NCBI RefSeq assembly: GCF_000247695.1
Contig: NW_004624747.1
Span: 6,794,647-6,858,646 of the forward strand
DNA length: 64,000 nucleotides
Direction: 5' to 3'
Source: Heterocephalus glaber
Lineage: Eukaryota; Chordata; Mammalia; Rodentia; Bathyergidae
In this document: piece by piece, positions 46,054 through 57,699 of the stretch
Numbering within the stretch: position 1 is the stretch's first letter
How the letters are laid out: every line of letters begins with the position of its first letter
Translations under genes and position numbers: made by a program
Notes under the pieces: generated by a model
Seen by the model: the letters and a program-made list of their open reading frames with translations, nothing else
Database searches by the model: none
Told to the model about the DNA's origin: nothing

Positions 46054-46260
46054 GGTGCCCGCGCGCGCAGAGGGGCGCGGAGCGCAGCTGTGCAGGACCT
46101 GTCTGCCGACCTGGCCTCGTTCCTGCCACCCCCGCCACCGTGTTTTGCCCGTCGGGGTCAGACGCTGGTCCCGCCCTGACCGGAGAGTCACTTGTTCTGC
46201 TCCGCCCCGCCGAGTTATGGCTCTCCTCACGCCTCCCCCATCCCCTCTTCGCGCCCTGTG
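45830..46260 (-). promoter_or_regulatory. SEC14L4: CpG-rich promoter region of SEC14L4
   Basis: CpG is dense around exon 1 (GTGCCCGCGCGCGCAGAGG at 46055-46073; CCCCGCCGCCGAGCCCC at 45979-45995), unlike the CpG-poor surroundings. No TATA box was seen at a convincing distance. The transcription start is not fixed by the sequence; a CpG-type promoter is inferred. Confidence 0.6.
46000..46053 (-). CDS. SEC14L4: SEC14L4 exon 1 (start)
   Basis: ATG at 46053-46051, eighteen codons [18 protein letters not shown], donor GTGAGG. The start is fixed by the conserved family N-terminus and by a favourable context (GCACC before ATG, AGC after). Confidence 0.96.
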
Positions 46261-46379
46261 GTCGTGGAGCGCACCCTACCTGGGGCAGAAAGGTCCCCGG
46301 GAGCGAGCGCAGACTCCAGCCTTGGGCAGGGGTTCCCCCTCCAGGCCTCTCACCCTGAGGGTTGTCACCGATTCCCAGG

Positions 46380-47200
46380 TAGGAGAGGAAGGGGCGGTGC
46401 CCACAAGGGACCCGTGGAAGTGTTTCTCGTGCTAAATGGAGGAACTTTATGAACCCCTCACCCCTGACTTAGAACACAGGCTGGGTTCTGTCAGGGCTCA
46501 CTGGCTGGTAGCAGAACCCTACGGGTCAAACAGCTCTGACCCTGGAGATGGCGGGCAGGATTAGATAACACGGTGCCTTCTGGGTGAGCAGAATGCCTGG
46601 CATTTCACAGTCCATAAGTGCTGGCTGCCAGCAAGATAGTTTCATAATTATTGTTATTGAGGCTGTCACCAGAGTTAGAAACTGCAGGGGTGGGATGCTG
46701 GGTTGGCCCAGGTGGTGAGCTCCTGACCCACACGCAGAAGGCCAAGGCATGGGAAGGAGGTGGTTGCCACAGCAGAGCTGAGGGTTGGGCTGATGTCACT
46801 GGGGAAGGGAAGAAAAACACAAGCTGTCTTGATGTGAATTTTCCAGACAGGACCAGGTGGGAGGGGAAAGGGAAGGGGCCAGTGAAACAAGCCAAGGAGA
46901 TGGGTTCCCCCTGTCCTCTCATGGAGTCAAACTAAGGTCTAGGTCTGAGATGACAGTCCCATGGCCACGACCACGGGTGGCTGTGGAGCCCTGGAAATGC
47001 GGCTCCTCACTAGTGCAAGTGGAAATGTGCTGTGAGTGTAAAATACAAACCAAAGTACTATGACTTAATACCAAAGAAGATATTTCATTCATCAACTTTT
47101 CTATTGAGATTACCTGCTGATATGATATTTTTAGACATATTGAGATACAAATATATTATTAATGTTGATTTCATATATCTATCATAGTTTTGTATGATCT
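46380..47200. other. Upstream flank without genes
   Basis: No exon, RNA gene or well-preserved repeat was recognised between the promoter and the first upstream SINE. Confidence 0.45.
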
Positions 47201-47290
47201 TTTTTTTTTTTTTTTGGTACTGGGGATCAAACTCGGGTCCTTGCGCTTGCGAGGCAGGTGGCAGAACCACTGAGCTAAATCCCCAGCCCT
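47201..47290 (-). repeat. ID-type SINE
   Basis: Reversed near-consensus copy with a 17-base poly-T. Confidence 0.87.
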
Positions 47291-47519
47291 TCTAGCTTAT
47301 AGTTTTGAATTTTACGGAAAGGGATACATTTTATATTTTATGGAAGTTTTAGGCTCATAGCTTTCTTTTCTCTGAGAAAGCAGAAAGTGCAGAGTTCCCA
47401 CATATCTGGTGTCCGCCACATACACCAGCTCTGGTACCAGTGTGGGACATTTGTTACCATCAGTGGGCTCTGTTGACACTCTTGTCACCCCAAACCATGC
47501 TTTATGTTAGGGTTCACTC

Positions 47520-48170
47520 TTGCATTCTGTGGGGTTTTTTGTTGTTTTTTTGGGGGGGGTTGTTTTATTTTGTTTTGAGACAGGCTGGCCTTGAATTCAC
47601 AAAGATCTTCCTGCCCCAGCCTCCCAAGTACTGGGATTACAGGTGTGTGCCACCATGTCCAGTCCATCCTGAGGGTTCTGACAACTGTGTAATGACATAT
47701 ATCCACTGCTGCAGCATCATATGGAATATTCTCACTGTCCCACAAATCCTCTGTGCTCTGCCTTTTCTTTTTACTTTTAAAAAATTCAAGCTGGACATGG
47801 TAGTGCCCACCTGTGATCCTAGCACTTGGAAGGCTGAGGCAGGAGGATCAAAATTTCCAGCAAAACCTGGGGAATCTAGTAATTTAGTGAAACCTTACCT
47901 CAAAATTAAAACTACAATAGGGCTGGGGATGTAGCTCAGTGTGAAGGCCCTGGGTTCAATCCCCAGTACCGAAAGAAGAGAGAGAGAGGTAGAGAGAGAG
48001 AGAGAGAGGTAGAGAGAGAGAGTGCCAGGTGTGGTGGTGCACACCTATAATCCCAGCACTTGGGAGGGTGAGGCAGGACGATTGCCTCAAATTCCGGGCC
48101 AGCCTGGGCTACATAGCGAGACTCTGTTTCAGACAAACAAACAAACAAAAAACAAAAAACAAAAAAAAAA
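47520..48170. repeat. SINE cluster with (GA)n
   Basis: Reversed B1-like (47575-47665), plus B1-like (47785-47905), plus ID remnant (47921-47972), AG repeat (47975-48020) and plus B1-like (48023-48165). Confidence 0.75.
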
Positions 48171-48399
48171 AAGGAAAGAAAAGAAATCACCAAAAAATTC
48201 TAAAAGAAAATCAAAGTGATATCACATCTCTGGAAAGGCACAGTCTACACTTAAAAGCAATAACAGAAACCACACAGGGTTTGATTTGATTACATAAAAG
48301 TACACAAATCCACTAATAAAATAAAACATTAAATAAATACAAATGCAAAAACCTGCTAAGCAAGAAACAGAATTAAGACACTGTGTATATTTGTTTTTT

Positions 48400-48490
48400 G
48401 GGAGTTTTGTTTTGGTACCAGGGATAGAACTCAGGTCCTTGCACTTGTGAGGCAGGCAGCGGAACCACAGAGCTAAATCCCTGAACCCTA
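48400..48490 (-). repeat. ID-type SINE
   Basis: Reversed copy with CACAGAGCTAAATCC replacing the usual CACTGAGCT. Confidence 0.82.
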
Positions 48491-48787
48491 TTGTGTATAT
48501 CTGTTGATATGAATTTGGGGAAAATAAAACATGGATAAAGAACTCATGTAACATTATAGGAAAAATAGTGAGTCACAAAGAAACAAATAGAAAAAGGATT
48601 TCAAGCAGCAATTCTCAGAAAAGAAAATGCACAGGTACATTTATTAAGTTGATAAATACTGTGTCCAGTATCATCAAATAAATGTGCATTCAAACAATGA
48701 GATGCTTTATTTCTCTGAAAAAATCAGAAAACAAACAACAAACCCCCAAACAAAGCATACATGCAACCTTTGAAAAAATCAACCGTA

Positions 48788-49330
48788 GTTGGGTGGGGTG
48801 GGACATGCCCACAACGCCAGCACTCAGGTGCTGAAGGAGGCTGAGGCAGGAGGATCAAAAGTTGGAGGCTAGCCTGGGTAACACAGCAAGACCCTGTCCC
48901 AAAAGCTAATTAGTTACAATAATAACAAAATTAGTTAGAAGTTGGTGAAATACAGACATATGTTGCAGGCAAGCACAGAAACTGTTCTGCTAGAAAACTA
49001 CTTGACAATATGTATCAGGATCCTTTAGTATTTTACCACTTTACCTGGTGATAATCCTGACAGAAAATAACTTTTTTTGGTGGTACTGGAGATTGAACTC
49101 AGGGTCTTCACATTGAGCTATACTCCAGTCCTTTTGTAGTTTTAATTTTGAGACAGAGTCTCACTAAATCATTAACCTGTCCAAGCTGGGCTTGAACTTC
49201 TTGCCTCAGCCTCCCAGGGATTATAGGCATACACCACCACACCTGGTTTGAAATAACTTTGTTTTTGTTTTTTGGTACCAGGAACGGAACTCAGGCCCTT
49301 GCACCACTGAGCTAAATCCCCCAGCCCCTT
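48788..49330. repeat. SINE cluster
   Basis: Plus B1-like (48790-48900), old reversed ID (49075-49130), reversed B1-like (49145-49245) and a reversed ID lacking its centre (49261-49328). Confidence 0.7.
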
Positions 49331-49974
49331 GAAATAATTTTTAAGTAAACTATGATGTTTAATGTGGTTGGTGAAGGGTTTACAATAACATGGAAAAAAT
49401 ACCACAAAACAAATTGAAAAATAGAGAGCCACATAATATGTGCTATGTATGTCTGGAATATAAAATGAAACTCATACAGTGAAAAAAGGGCCTGGCAAGA
49501 GAAGAAATTTACCCCAACTTTTTCCAGTCTCCGAGGAGAAAGAAAAGTTATATTTAAAAATGCCACAGGTAACAAGTGACCTGCAAAGAGAACTCTTTAT
49601 TTAACAAACACTTATAGATGCTTTCTACTTACCAGGCCCCACTCTGAGGGCTTGTGAATATTAGTCCACTGCTGTCCGATAGATGCCAGACAGGTGACTT
49701 TCAGTTCCCTAGCAGGTACACAAAAAGTCATATATAATATATCCAGAATGTTGTCATTTCAACATGTGAGCTGCTCCCAGGAGAGAGCCACAAGGGTGTG
49801 GGAGAGGGAGAAGAGTGAGCAAGGGAAGCCTGACCAGCTGCCCTAAAGACAGAGGACCAGGAAAGGTGGGTTAGGGGTCTGGAGTCCTGTGACCACCCCT
49901 GGATTTCTGTCTTTCTTTCCCGGAAAAAGCCTGAAGGTCTCTATCCCTTTCCCAGGCCACATGGCATTAAGAGG

Positions 49975-50600
49975 GGAGTGAATGGAGCTACCCATCCTCC
50001 CTTGCTGCTTCCTCCTACCACAGGGCCTTTGTGTATGCTGTTTCTTCTGACTTGAACATTCTTCCTGCAGTTCCTCCCTCCACACTGTCCAGTTGGTGAT
50101 CTCCTCTGTGCTCCAGGTAAATGCTCAAACAGAACTCCACTTTTCTTTTTCAGAGTATTATTCCCATTAAATGGTGCTATGTGATTCACCCCTGTAACTG
50201 TCAGGCCCACGAAGGCATGGCTCATATTTTCTATGCTCATCATTACGCCCAGGTCCCCATTTACACACATGAGAGCCGAGCTTCGGAAGCTAATAAGGAC
50301 CAGTGTCAAGGTTTGAGCTCTTACCCATCTGCACCTAAGGCCTGACTTCTTAATGATCACCTGCTCTGGCCCCCTGAAGACAGAATATTTAGTATGGGTC
50401 TGAGCAAGAGTGCTGTACTAGGGAGCCCCAGAATGTCTTCTGGAAAAGATACCATTTGAGCTTAGTCTCTGAGGTGGATATGGAAGAAGGACGTTCTAGG
50501 CGAAGGTGACCATCCAAAGAGAGTCACAGAGATGAGAATGAGGAAAGGACACAGTGCTCAAAAAGAATGAAATCAGTTCACCAAGGAACTGTAGGACGTG
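49975..50600. mobile_element. L2 LINE fragments
   Basis: L2 3'-like text CAGGGCCTTTGTGTATGCTG, CTTGAACATTCTTCCTGCAG and GGCATGGCTCATATTTTCTA (49985-50235). A second L2-like block with CAAAGAGAGTCACAGAGATG follows at 50390-50600. Neither is coding. Confidence 0.5.
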
Positions 50601-50761
50601 CTGGAGATTTGGGGCTCTCTTTCTTGGTAGTATGGATCCGTTAACAATTTTAGAGGAAGAAATGAATAACATAACCCTGAGTCCAGGATGAAGCATGACT
50701 TGGGCACAGCAGGTGCTTGGAGCAGGGAAACTGGTAGGAGGTTATGGCAAAGACTGATACT

Positions 50762-50846
50762 AGGCTGGGGATTTAGCTCAGTGGTTTCGCCCCCTGCTGC
50801 GTACGCACAAGGACCCGAGTTCGATATCCAGTACCAACAACAACAA
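50762..50846 (+). repeat. ID-type SINE
   Basis: Plus copy; tail ACCAACAACAACAAAAAG. Confidence 0.85.
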
Positions 50847-51042
50847 AAAGATTGATGATAGGTGTGGGACAGAACCTCAGAGGAGGCCACAGGGCACAGG
50901 GAGAGGGCAGCACCCGCCTCTCCCACACCAGCTGTGTTGGCAACATTACTTGGGGAAGAGAAAGGTCAGAGATTGCTCCATGCTTGGTCTCGGGAATTAT
51001 ATTCTACATGTAAATTACAAATTCATTACAGACCCTTTTTTT

Positions 51043-51185
51043 TTTGAGACAGGGTCTCACTATGTAGTTCAGGCTGGCCTTGAACTCACTGTGTAGCCCA
51101 GGCTGGCCTCAAACTCGAGATAGTCCTCCTGCCTCAGCCTCCTGAGTGCTGGAATTACAGGTGTGCACCATGACTCCCAGCCAGA
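51043..51185 (-). repeat. B1-like SINE
   Basis: Well-preserved reversed copy with both the TATGTAGTTCAGGCTGGCCT and TGTGTAGCCCAGGCTGGCCT blocks. It shows the extended B1-like structure of this genome. Confidence 0.85.
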
Positions 51186-52672
51186 TTTTTTTTTAATTTA
51201 AAAGGTTTTATTTAAGTAATACAATGTCTTTAATTTGAGATTTTAAAAATTTGAAATCTGAGATAATTTACCTTCTAAATTTTAGCAGGCTTTGGCTTTA
51301 AATTTTAGAGGGTTTTTATCATTAAAGTACTTTAGCTTTAGAAAGGAGTTTAAGTGATCTGTATAAGAAAACAATATTGGAGCTCATTAAGAAAATGAAT
51401 TGTTGTAAAGTACTTAAAAGTATATAACACACTATATGAAAAGCGTTCAATAGTTATTAAGTATTAAATGAACATAAGGCACCTCAAGTTCTGCCTAGTC
51501 ACTTTTTACATATTGATTAGCTTAAATTCTTATTTGGCAAATTGGTTGGTTTGGTTTAAGCAAATTATGGTGCATACCAGTATATATGTTTTCCCATGAG
51601 TCTCTGAGGACATTTCTTGTCTTGTTCATCTCTGTACCTCTAATGGGCCTAACACAATGTTGTATGTCAAGTATTATAATTGACCAGTATTTATATAAAT
51701 GATCAAACTGCAATAAAGTACTTGAAGCTAACCAAACTGTCTTATAATTATGCTTTTTCTAATTTGCTCTCCCTCACAATTCATCCAGGTTAGTTGGTAT
51801 GCTCCAAAGAGCACACTATATATTCTATTCTTTCACAAATTTATTTACAACAAAGACAAGGATACAAATGTCTTCCATACATAACTAATATGCTGTGATG
51901 CTAAGCCCACTCTCATGGTGGGATTCTGACACACTGCTACGCAGGCTGCACACACTTTATGAGAAAGAACAGTACCCCCTGGGCTATATGATGAAACACC
52001 CAGTTCATGTCCTTCTCTGGCTCAAGATACAGGGACCTAATTCATAAGATTTCTATTCTATTACAAGGCAGTAATCTGTAAATCAACATTATTTCAAAAG
52101 ATTACAAAGAGAGACTATTTTGCTGAGAATAGAAAAAATCAAGATATTTAAGTTTAGTTTATTCCTCTAGCTTAGTCAGAAAAGACGTCAAACTTCTTTA
52201 TAATGCCTATGTTCAGACTGACACTTCTCACTAAATCAAAAACTTAAGAAAATTTATTTATAAGTTTAATATTGTCTGAAATTAAGGAACTAATATTCAA
52301 TTAAGTGATTTTTCAATGCACATTTACATAAATGAAGATACTCTTAATTTTTCTGACTTCAGTCTAAACAGAAAATTTACAGTAACAAGATGTAAGTTCT
52401 AGTACAGATTTTCTGGTTATATGGCCCTAGGCAAGCCTCTTTAGATCTCTGCCACAAATCAAACAGGGGTAATATTACCTTTTTTTTAACCTACTTTCTA
52501 ATTAGGCAGACATAAGATTATGTGGTAATATTTTTCTAAAGCTGCTAAATACACATAAGATAAAATATATAAGGATTTATTATCGTATCAACTATTTTCT
52601 AATATTTGACATGTATTTTTATAATTTAACCAAAAGATCATACACATTCATACTACAAAATTGTTACATAAG

Positions 52673-52761
52673 GGCCAAGGATTTAGTTCAATGGTTCCGG
52701 TGACTGCCTTGCAAGCGCAAGGTCCCGAGTTTGATCCCTGGTACCAAAAAAAAAAAAACCA
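52673..52761 (+). repeat. ID-type SINE in FDX1 retrocopy 3' UTR
   Basis: Plus copy between perfect 18-bp repeats ACAAAATTGTTACATAAG (52655-52672 and 52762-52779). Confidence 0.93.
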
Positions 52762-53267
52762 ACAAAATTGTTACATAAGCTGAATTAAAATAGCAAAGCT
52801 AGTCATAACAAATGCATTCACCCATGTGCTCATTACATTAAAAGATAATTATAAAAAATAAGTAGGTTTTTGTGAATATATTTCATATTTGAACATATTT
52901 CTTTTTATTGTAACTTAGGAACTCTTGCCCATGTCAACAGATTGTCTGGCATCAGCCACTGCCTCAGGTACTCGAACAGTCATATTGTCCATCGATTTGG
53001 TCAAATAGATTTGGCAGCCCAACTGTGACCTGTCTGTTAGTCCATAAGCCAGATCAAGCATATCGTTCTCCTCATCAGTGATTGCATCTAACTTCTCATA
53101 TATGTGATCTTCAAAGATGAGGTGGCAGGTAGAGCAAGCCAAGGTTCCCTCACAGGCACCAAAACCATCAATATCTAGATTATTTTCAACCACAACATCT
53201 AGCAGAGAGTCACCAATTTTTCCTTTGGTTGTCAAATTTTCACCATCTCGGTTTATAAAGTGGATTG

Positions 53268-53351
53268 CTTGTTTGTTTTGTTTTTTTGGTACCGGGGATT
53301 GAACTCGCTTGCAAGGCAGGCAGGTGAACCACTGAGGTAAATCCCTGGCCC
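53268..53351 (-). repeat. ID-type SINE in FDX1 retrocopy coding region
   Basis: Reversed copy flanked by perfect 15-bp duplications. The central part is shortened (TCGAACTCGCTTGCAAGGC-like), lacking the usual GGGACCTTGCG. Confidence 0.92.
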
Positions 53352-53611
53352 TTATAAAGTGGATTGTTATCTTATCTTCTAAGCTGCTCGGAACAGACAA
53401 GCTCAGAGGCAGGCTGGGGGCCGCACCGACGCACCCTGCTGCCCCTTAGGCTGCCAGCTCCAACATGGGGTCCGGCCAAGAGCAGCCGCCGGCGGCCCCG
53501 GCCCCTAAAAGCAGCGGAGGCGGCGAGCAGGAACCGGGAGCCCGCCGGGGCGGCCATGCTGAGCACCAGCCAGGTTATTGTGAACACTGATTCATGAGCC
53601 AAATAAAGACA

Positions 53612-53795
53612 TTTTGGTCAATAATGGACCGCATGTACAATGATGGGCCCATAAGATCATACCACTTGGTGATGTCACACCCACCTTAACTTTACGAAGT
53701 ACACTTGAGGATGTTCACACAATGACAGGACCACTAACATGTTTCTCAGGATGTGTCCCATCATTAAGCCACATGGACTTCAGCTTGGACAGCAA
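53612..53795. mobile_element. Tigger/MER7-like DNA transposon remnant
   Basis: GTCAATAATGGACCGCATGT, GATGGGCCCATAAGATCATA and TTTCTCAGGATGTGTCCCAT match the terminal regions of a Tigger-type non-autonomous element. The interior is missing. Confidence 0.6.
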
Positions 53796-54640
53796 ATGCA
53801 GAAATCCAATGATTCCAAAAATTAGTATTGCAATTATAATTAAGTGTGTTTCTAAACATCCCACCTAAAATTAGTTTGCCTTTATTCTTGCTTTTATACC
53901 TTTCTAGAGTGTAGTCACAGAGTTGTAGCATAAGGTTATGGCTGCAAACTTAGGCATCTTCCTTGAGTTTCAGAATTAATGTTTCACTATTCTGTGGGCA
54001 TTGCAAACTGGTTAGACACAAATGAAAAAACAAAATTATCAGAATTTTTTGGTGTTACAGTTCTTAGTTATTGATGACTTAGCCCTGGGTGGGGAGGCAT
54101 AGAATCTGAGGAAATCTCCCAAGGTGATTATAATCTTGGTAATTGCTATCAGATTGATTTTACTCCTTATAATTAAATCATACTAATTGTATAAATCAGA
54201 TTTTTCAAGTTCCCACTTTTTATGCAGTGTGGGTTTGTTTATTTTTTGCTTGTTGCCCAGGCTGGTCTTGAACTCTTGGGCCCAAGTGATCCTCCCACCG
54301 TTCCTCCTGGGTAGTTGGGACTACAGGTTCAGACTACCACACCGGGCTATGTTTGTTTACAGCTTAACATAGGTCTTCCTTCCTCCAATGTCTTCTTCTG
54401 CTATGCTGTTATTATGTGCAATTGGTCTCATTTACTTCTTTAGTATTCTGCCTCAGAGAAGGGGATGAAAATAATCAATGTATATTTTGTGCATGTACAA
54501 ATCTGCCAAAATGAAACCCATTAATTGGTATAACCAATATACACTAATAAAAAAAGATGTGAAACAAAAACATTTCTGCCTCATTGTGAGGACTCTTTGG
54601 AGGAGTTAAGTTTTTAGGAGCTGAAGGAACAGTTTGGCTT
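53796..54640. other. Gene-free AT-rich sequence with one SINE
   Basis: A reversed monomer-like 7SL SINE lies at 54245-54352 (GCCCAGGCTGGTCTTGAACT). No gene was recognised in the remainder. Confidence 0.5.
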
Positions 54641-54647
54641 AGGCAGT

Positions 54648-54735
54648 CCTCTTTTTTTTTTGGTACCAAAGGTCAAACTCAGGACCTTGTTTTCGAGGCA
54701 GCCACACGGTGCCACTGAGCTAAATCCTGGGCCTT
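54648..54735 (-). repeat. ID-type SINE
   Basis: Reversed, diverged copy: GGTACCAAAGGTCAAACTC and CACTGAGCTAAATCCTGG. Confidence 0.78.
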
Positions 54736-55002
54736 GGTAGTCCTGTCTTCACAGGATTTAGTGATGTTGATTAAAAAAAAGTTCTGAGATGTTCCAAACT
54801 TAATTACAAGGGCCAGACAGAGGACAGAGGAGGAAAGAGCTAAGGGAAGTTAATGGGTTAATAGCTCCTGGTGGAACTGACAAAGACTGCTCAACATTCC
54901 TGAATGTATGTTGACACCCTGATGTAACCACCCTACCACCCTGTTTATGTATAAACTTTCTGGACTGTTAACCCCAACCATCAGAAAGCAACAAGTACTT
55001 CT

Positions 55003-57699
55003 CTTTTTTTTCTCTCTACTCAGCATTTATTTTCATTTGATGATAGTGGGAATCATATATAAATCAAAGACAATAACAAGTTCTTGTTTGGCAAATGTCC
55101 ACATGAAACTGTTAATCCTTAATATAGATACAGTATTTTTAATAGAAAGACAGGGCAATGTGGCAGTTAATAGCAACCGATACTGTAAACTACAGTAGAT
55201 ACAAAGTTTTATATAAATTAATTGCCATTTTATTTAATTTATTTATTTATTTGGTACCGGGGATCAAACTCGGGTCCTTGCACTTATGCAGCAGGCAGCA
55301 AAACCACAGAGCTAAATCCCCGGCCCTATTAATTGCCATTTTAAAAAGGCAACTTCTGTAGCTAAGAAGGTACAAAAACTGGTAACTTCCATAAATGTAA
55401 CAAGAAGCTAATTGAAGAAATACACAACAGACTGTTTTCCCTGTATAATATTTGAATATGCAAACTAAGAGACCGGTGGGACTTTACTGGAAAGGAGGAA
55501 TAGGACACGCACCCCCACCTCCCGGCCCCCACCCACCCGGCCAGGCCCCACCCCTCCCCCACATGGCAAATTCTAGGGTTAAAAGGACAGGATGCTGCTC
55601 TGAAAGCACCAAGACAGCGAGCTTCGCTTCGCCCTGCTGGACAAAGAAGAAGCCTTATTGACAGTTGTAAAGCATTAGGCATCAGACAGAAACTTGTCCA
55701 AATCAGCTGTTGTTGGGTACTGATTGATAATGTTTTCATTCTGATGGCTGAGATGCTGCAGACAGTCGTGGGTCTGAGGAGAAGCCCATCGCTGGCCCAC
55801 ACGTGAACACACACAGACAACGGGAAGTCATTTCACAGATGGCTTGGGCACACTCAGCCACAGTATCTTAGAAAGACAACATTCTACATTTAATGTACTT
55901 GCAGGGAAAGCAAGGCCTAATAATCACTTGTTGTTTCATAGAAGATGAGCACAATAGGACAAAATAAAAACAGGAATTGTGCAACTGATCATTGGAACAC
56001 AAGTTCTGTGCTGCTCACGGATTATTACACAGTGTTAGAAATATTCAAGGATAGATATTGCAGACAAAATTGTATATGCTATGGATCTTTTGGGATCTAT
56101 GACAATAGAAGGGGAGGATAAAGAAATGTTGGATGTTTCAAAGTTTAATCATCATGTTTAATGATCATGTCATTAAAATCCATTTATAAATTTAAATCAC
56201 AAATTGCCTTTGAATGATGTGAAGGGTCTGAAGTATATCAGCTGGGGAAAATTACCAGGTTTTATGTCATCTTTTAATACAGTAGGAGTCTGTGGTATTT
56301 GGGTATCAGTCTACACTACTTAAAAATTACAAGTATGGTTTTACTGCTCAGGTGTAGAGAGCAGTTTTCTATCATTTGGCCACTTAGTATTTTAATAAGT
56401 GGTCAAAAGTCTATAAAATGTGCCAAAGAATATTTCACCTATGAACCTCAATATCCATAGATTATTTCTGATTTAGAAAAGGTCAAAGGCATTAAACCTT
56501 ATTAAAATTACATTTATCTCTATGTAATTTTATCATTTAAATAACATGGAAAAAATTAGTTCCAAAAACTGAATCCAGGCCCTCAAATTATTTATCCGCT
56601 GCGGCTCCAGCATATTTTTAAGGGCACACTGAAACCCCTGAAAATAGAGGTTTATAATAGAAATACTGATAGACCTTTAACTACTAGATGGAGGCTTTAA
56701 CAGACTCCATTAAGCTACATTAGCAGTTAATGAATAAATATACAGATGATTTTGTCTTTGATATCTTTGTCAAATCCATTCCAGCTTAAACCCAAATAAG
56801 TATAAACTATACTTTGCTTAGCTGTTTTAAAATTTTAATCTATTATTTTAAAAATTATTTTCTCTATTTCTAACACTTTTGAATTTTAGAAAAAAGGTAT
56901 ATGTATTATGGTGGAGCTTGATTTAATGCAGGCTAATTAGTCCACTAAAAATATTAAAGGACACAATTAAATGTAATTAGTGATGCATGCATTGTGCCTA
57001 AATTTCCTCCACCTCCTCAAAATCTAAATCAGTGTCTTTGCTCTTAAAAGAGGGAAGAAAATGAGACCTCAGATACAATTAAGGAAACATTGTGCATCTG
57101 GTCTTTAAGTTCTTCAAAGCTAAATTTACTATGGCAGGATATTCTTTTATGGTACAATGATAAATGAAAAATTTTGGTACTCATTTTTTCACTCATACTA
57201 TATAAAGTCAGTATATAAAAAAAATAAGAGTAAAAAAAGAAAAAAGAAACAGACCCCAAGAGATCTTGAAAAATGGCATACATATTACGTGGAGTTCCAG
57301 TGACACAATACTCCACTCCCAAACCAGGGAAAATACATCAAGGTACTGAGTCTTTCTGAGTTCTTCATAAGGGATTTGGTTTCTGTGAGCTAAGAATTCC
57401 ATCCTTTTTTGTACAAAGCATAAAAGAGATGCTCAGAACAACAGAAGGAAGAGACAGGCAGTGAAAATAATTAGTGATAAACAGAGAATAAATTCTCTCT
57501 CAGTAGTGTACTTACATTAATGTTGATGATAATTCACCTGACTTACAGAATATTCACTTTAAGAGAGAAGAGAGCCTGAAATAACTAGTAGAAAATAGAG
57601 AGTGGAGTCATGATAGTCCTGATAACAACATAAAATTAAAACAAGAAACTAACACGATAGGTCCAAGGCCTTTTAGGAACTCGCTTTTTTCTGCTGGAT
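55003..57699 (-). other. Possible retrotransposed 3' UTR sequence
   Basis: On the minus strand this region ends with AATAAA at about 55033-55028 followed by an A-rich run (GAGAAAAAAAAGAG, to 55004), like a retrocopy tail. It could be the long 3' UTR of the ARL15 retrocopy starting at 57699, broken by an ID SINE at 55250-55326. A separate source for the 55360-55830 part is also possible (see findings). No independent proof of continuity. Confidence 0.35.
55233..55327 (-). repeat. ID-type SINE
   Basis: Reversed copy with a TTTA-repeat tail between duplications ATTAATTGCCATTTTA (55217-55232 and 55328-55343). Confidence 0.9.

Larger units (their letters stand above)
51186..53600 (-). pseudogene. 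FDX1: FDX1 (adrenodoxin) processed pseudogene
   Basis: This is an intronless minus-strand copy of mitochondrial ferredoxin 1, the 2Fe-2S electron carrier for steroidogenic P450s. The ATG at 53557 opens a presequence-like MAAPAGSRFLLAASAAFRG, which runs into a TAA at 53372. The mature region is in another frame ([11 protein letters not shown], near 53380), so there is a frameshift. An ID SINE (about 53268-53351) sits inside the mature region between copies of TTATAAAGTGGATTG (53253-53267 and 53352-53366). After it the frame is open to TAA 52917-52915. All four cluster cysteines are kept: [12 protein letters not shown] and LGCQIYL. A 1.7-kb 3' UTR with AATAAA (51212-51207, minus) ends in a nine-base A-tail at 51186-51194. 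No promoter is evident. Confidence 0.92.

Noticed and set aside
45609..46358. A 249-codon plus-strand frame across the SEC14L4 promoter and exon 1
   Set aside because: It is antisense to exon 1 in CpG-rich DNA where stop codons are rare; no family resemblance and it overlaps the real gene.
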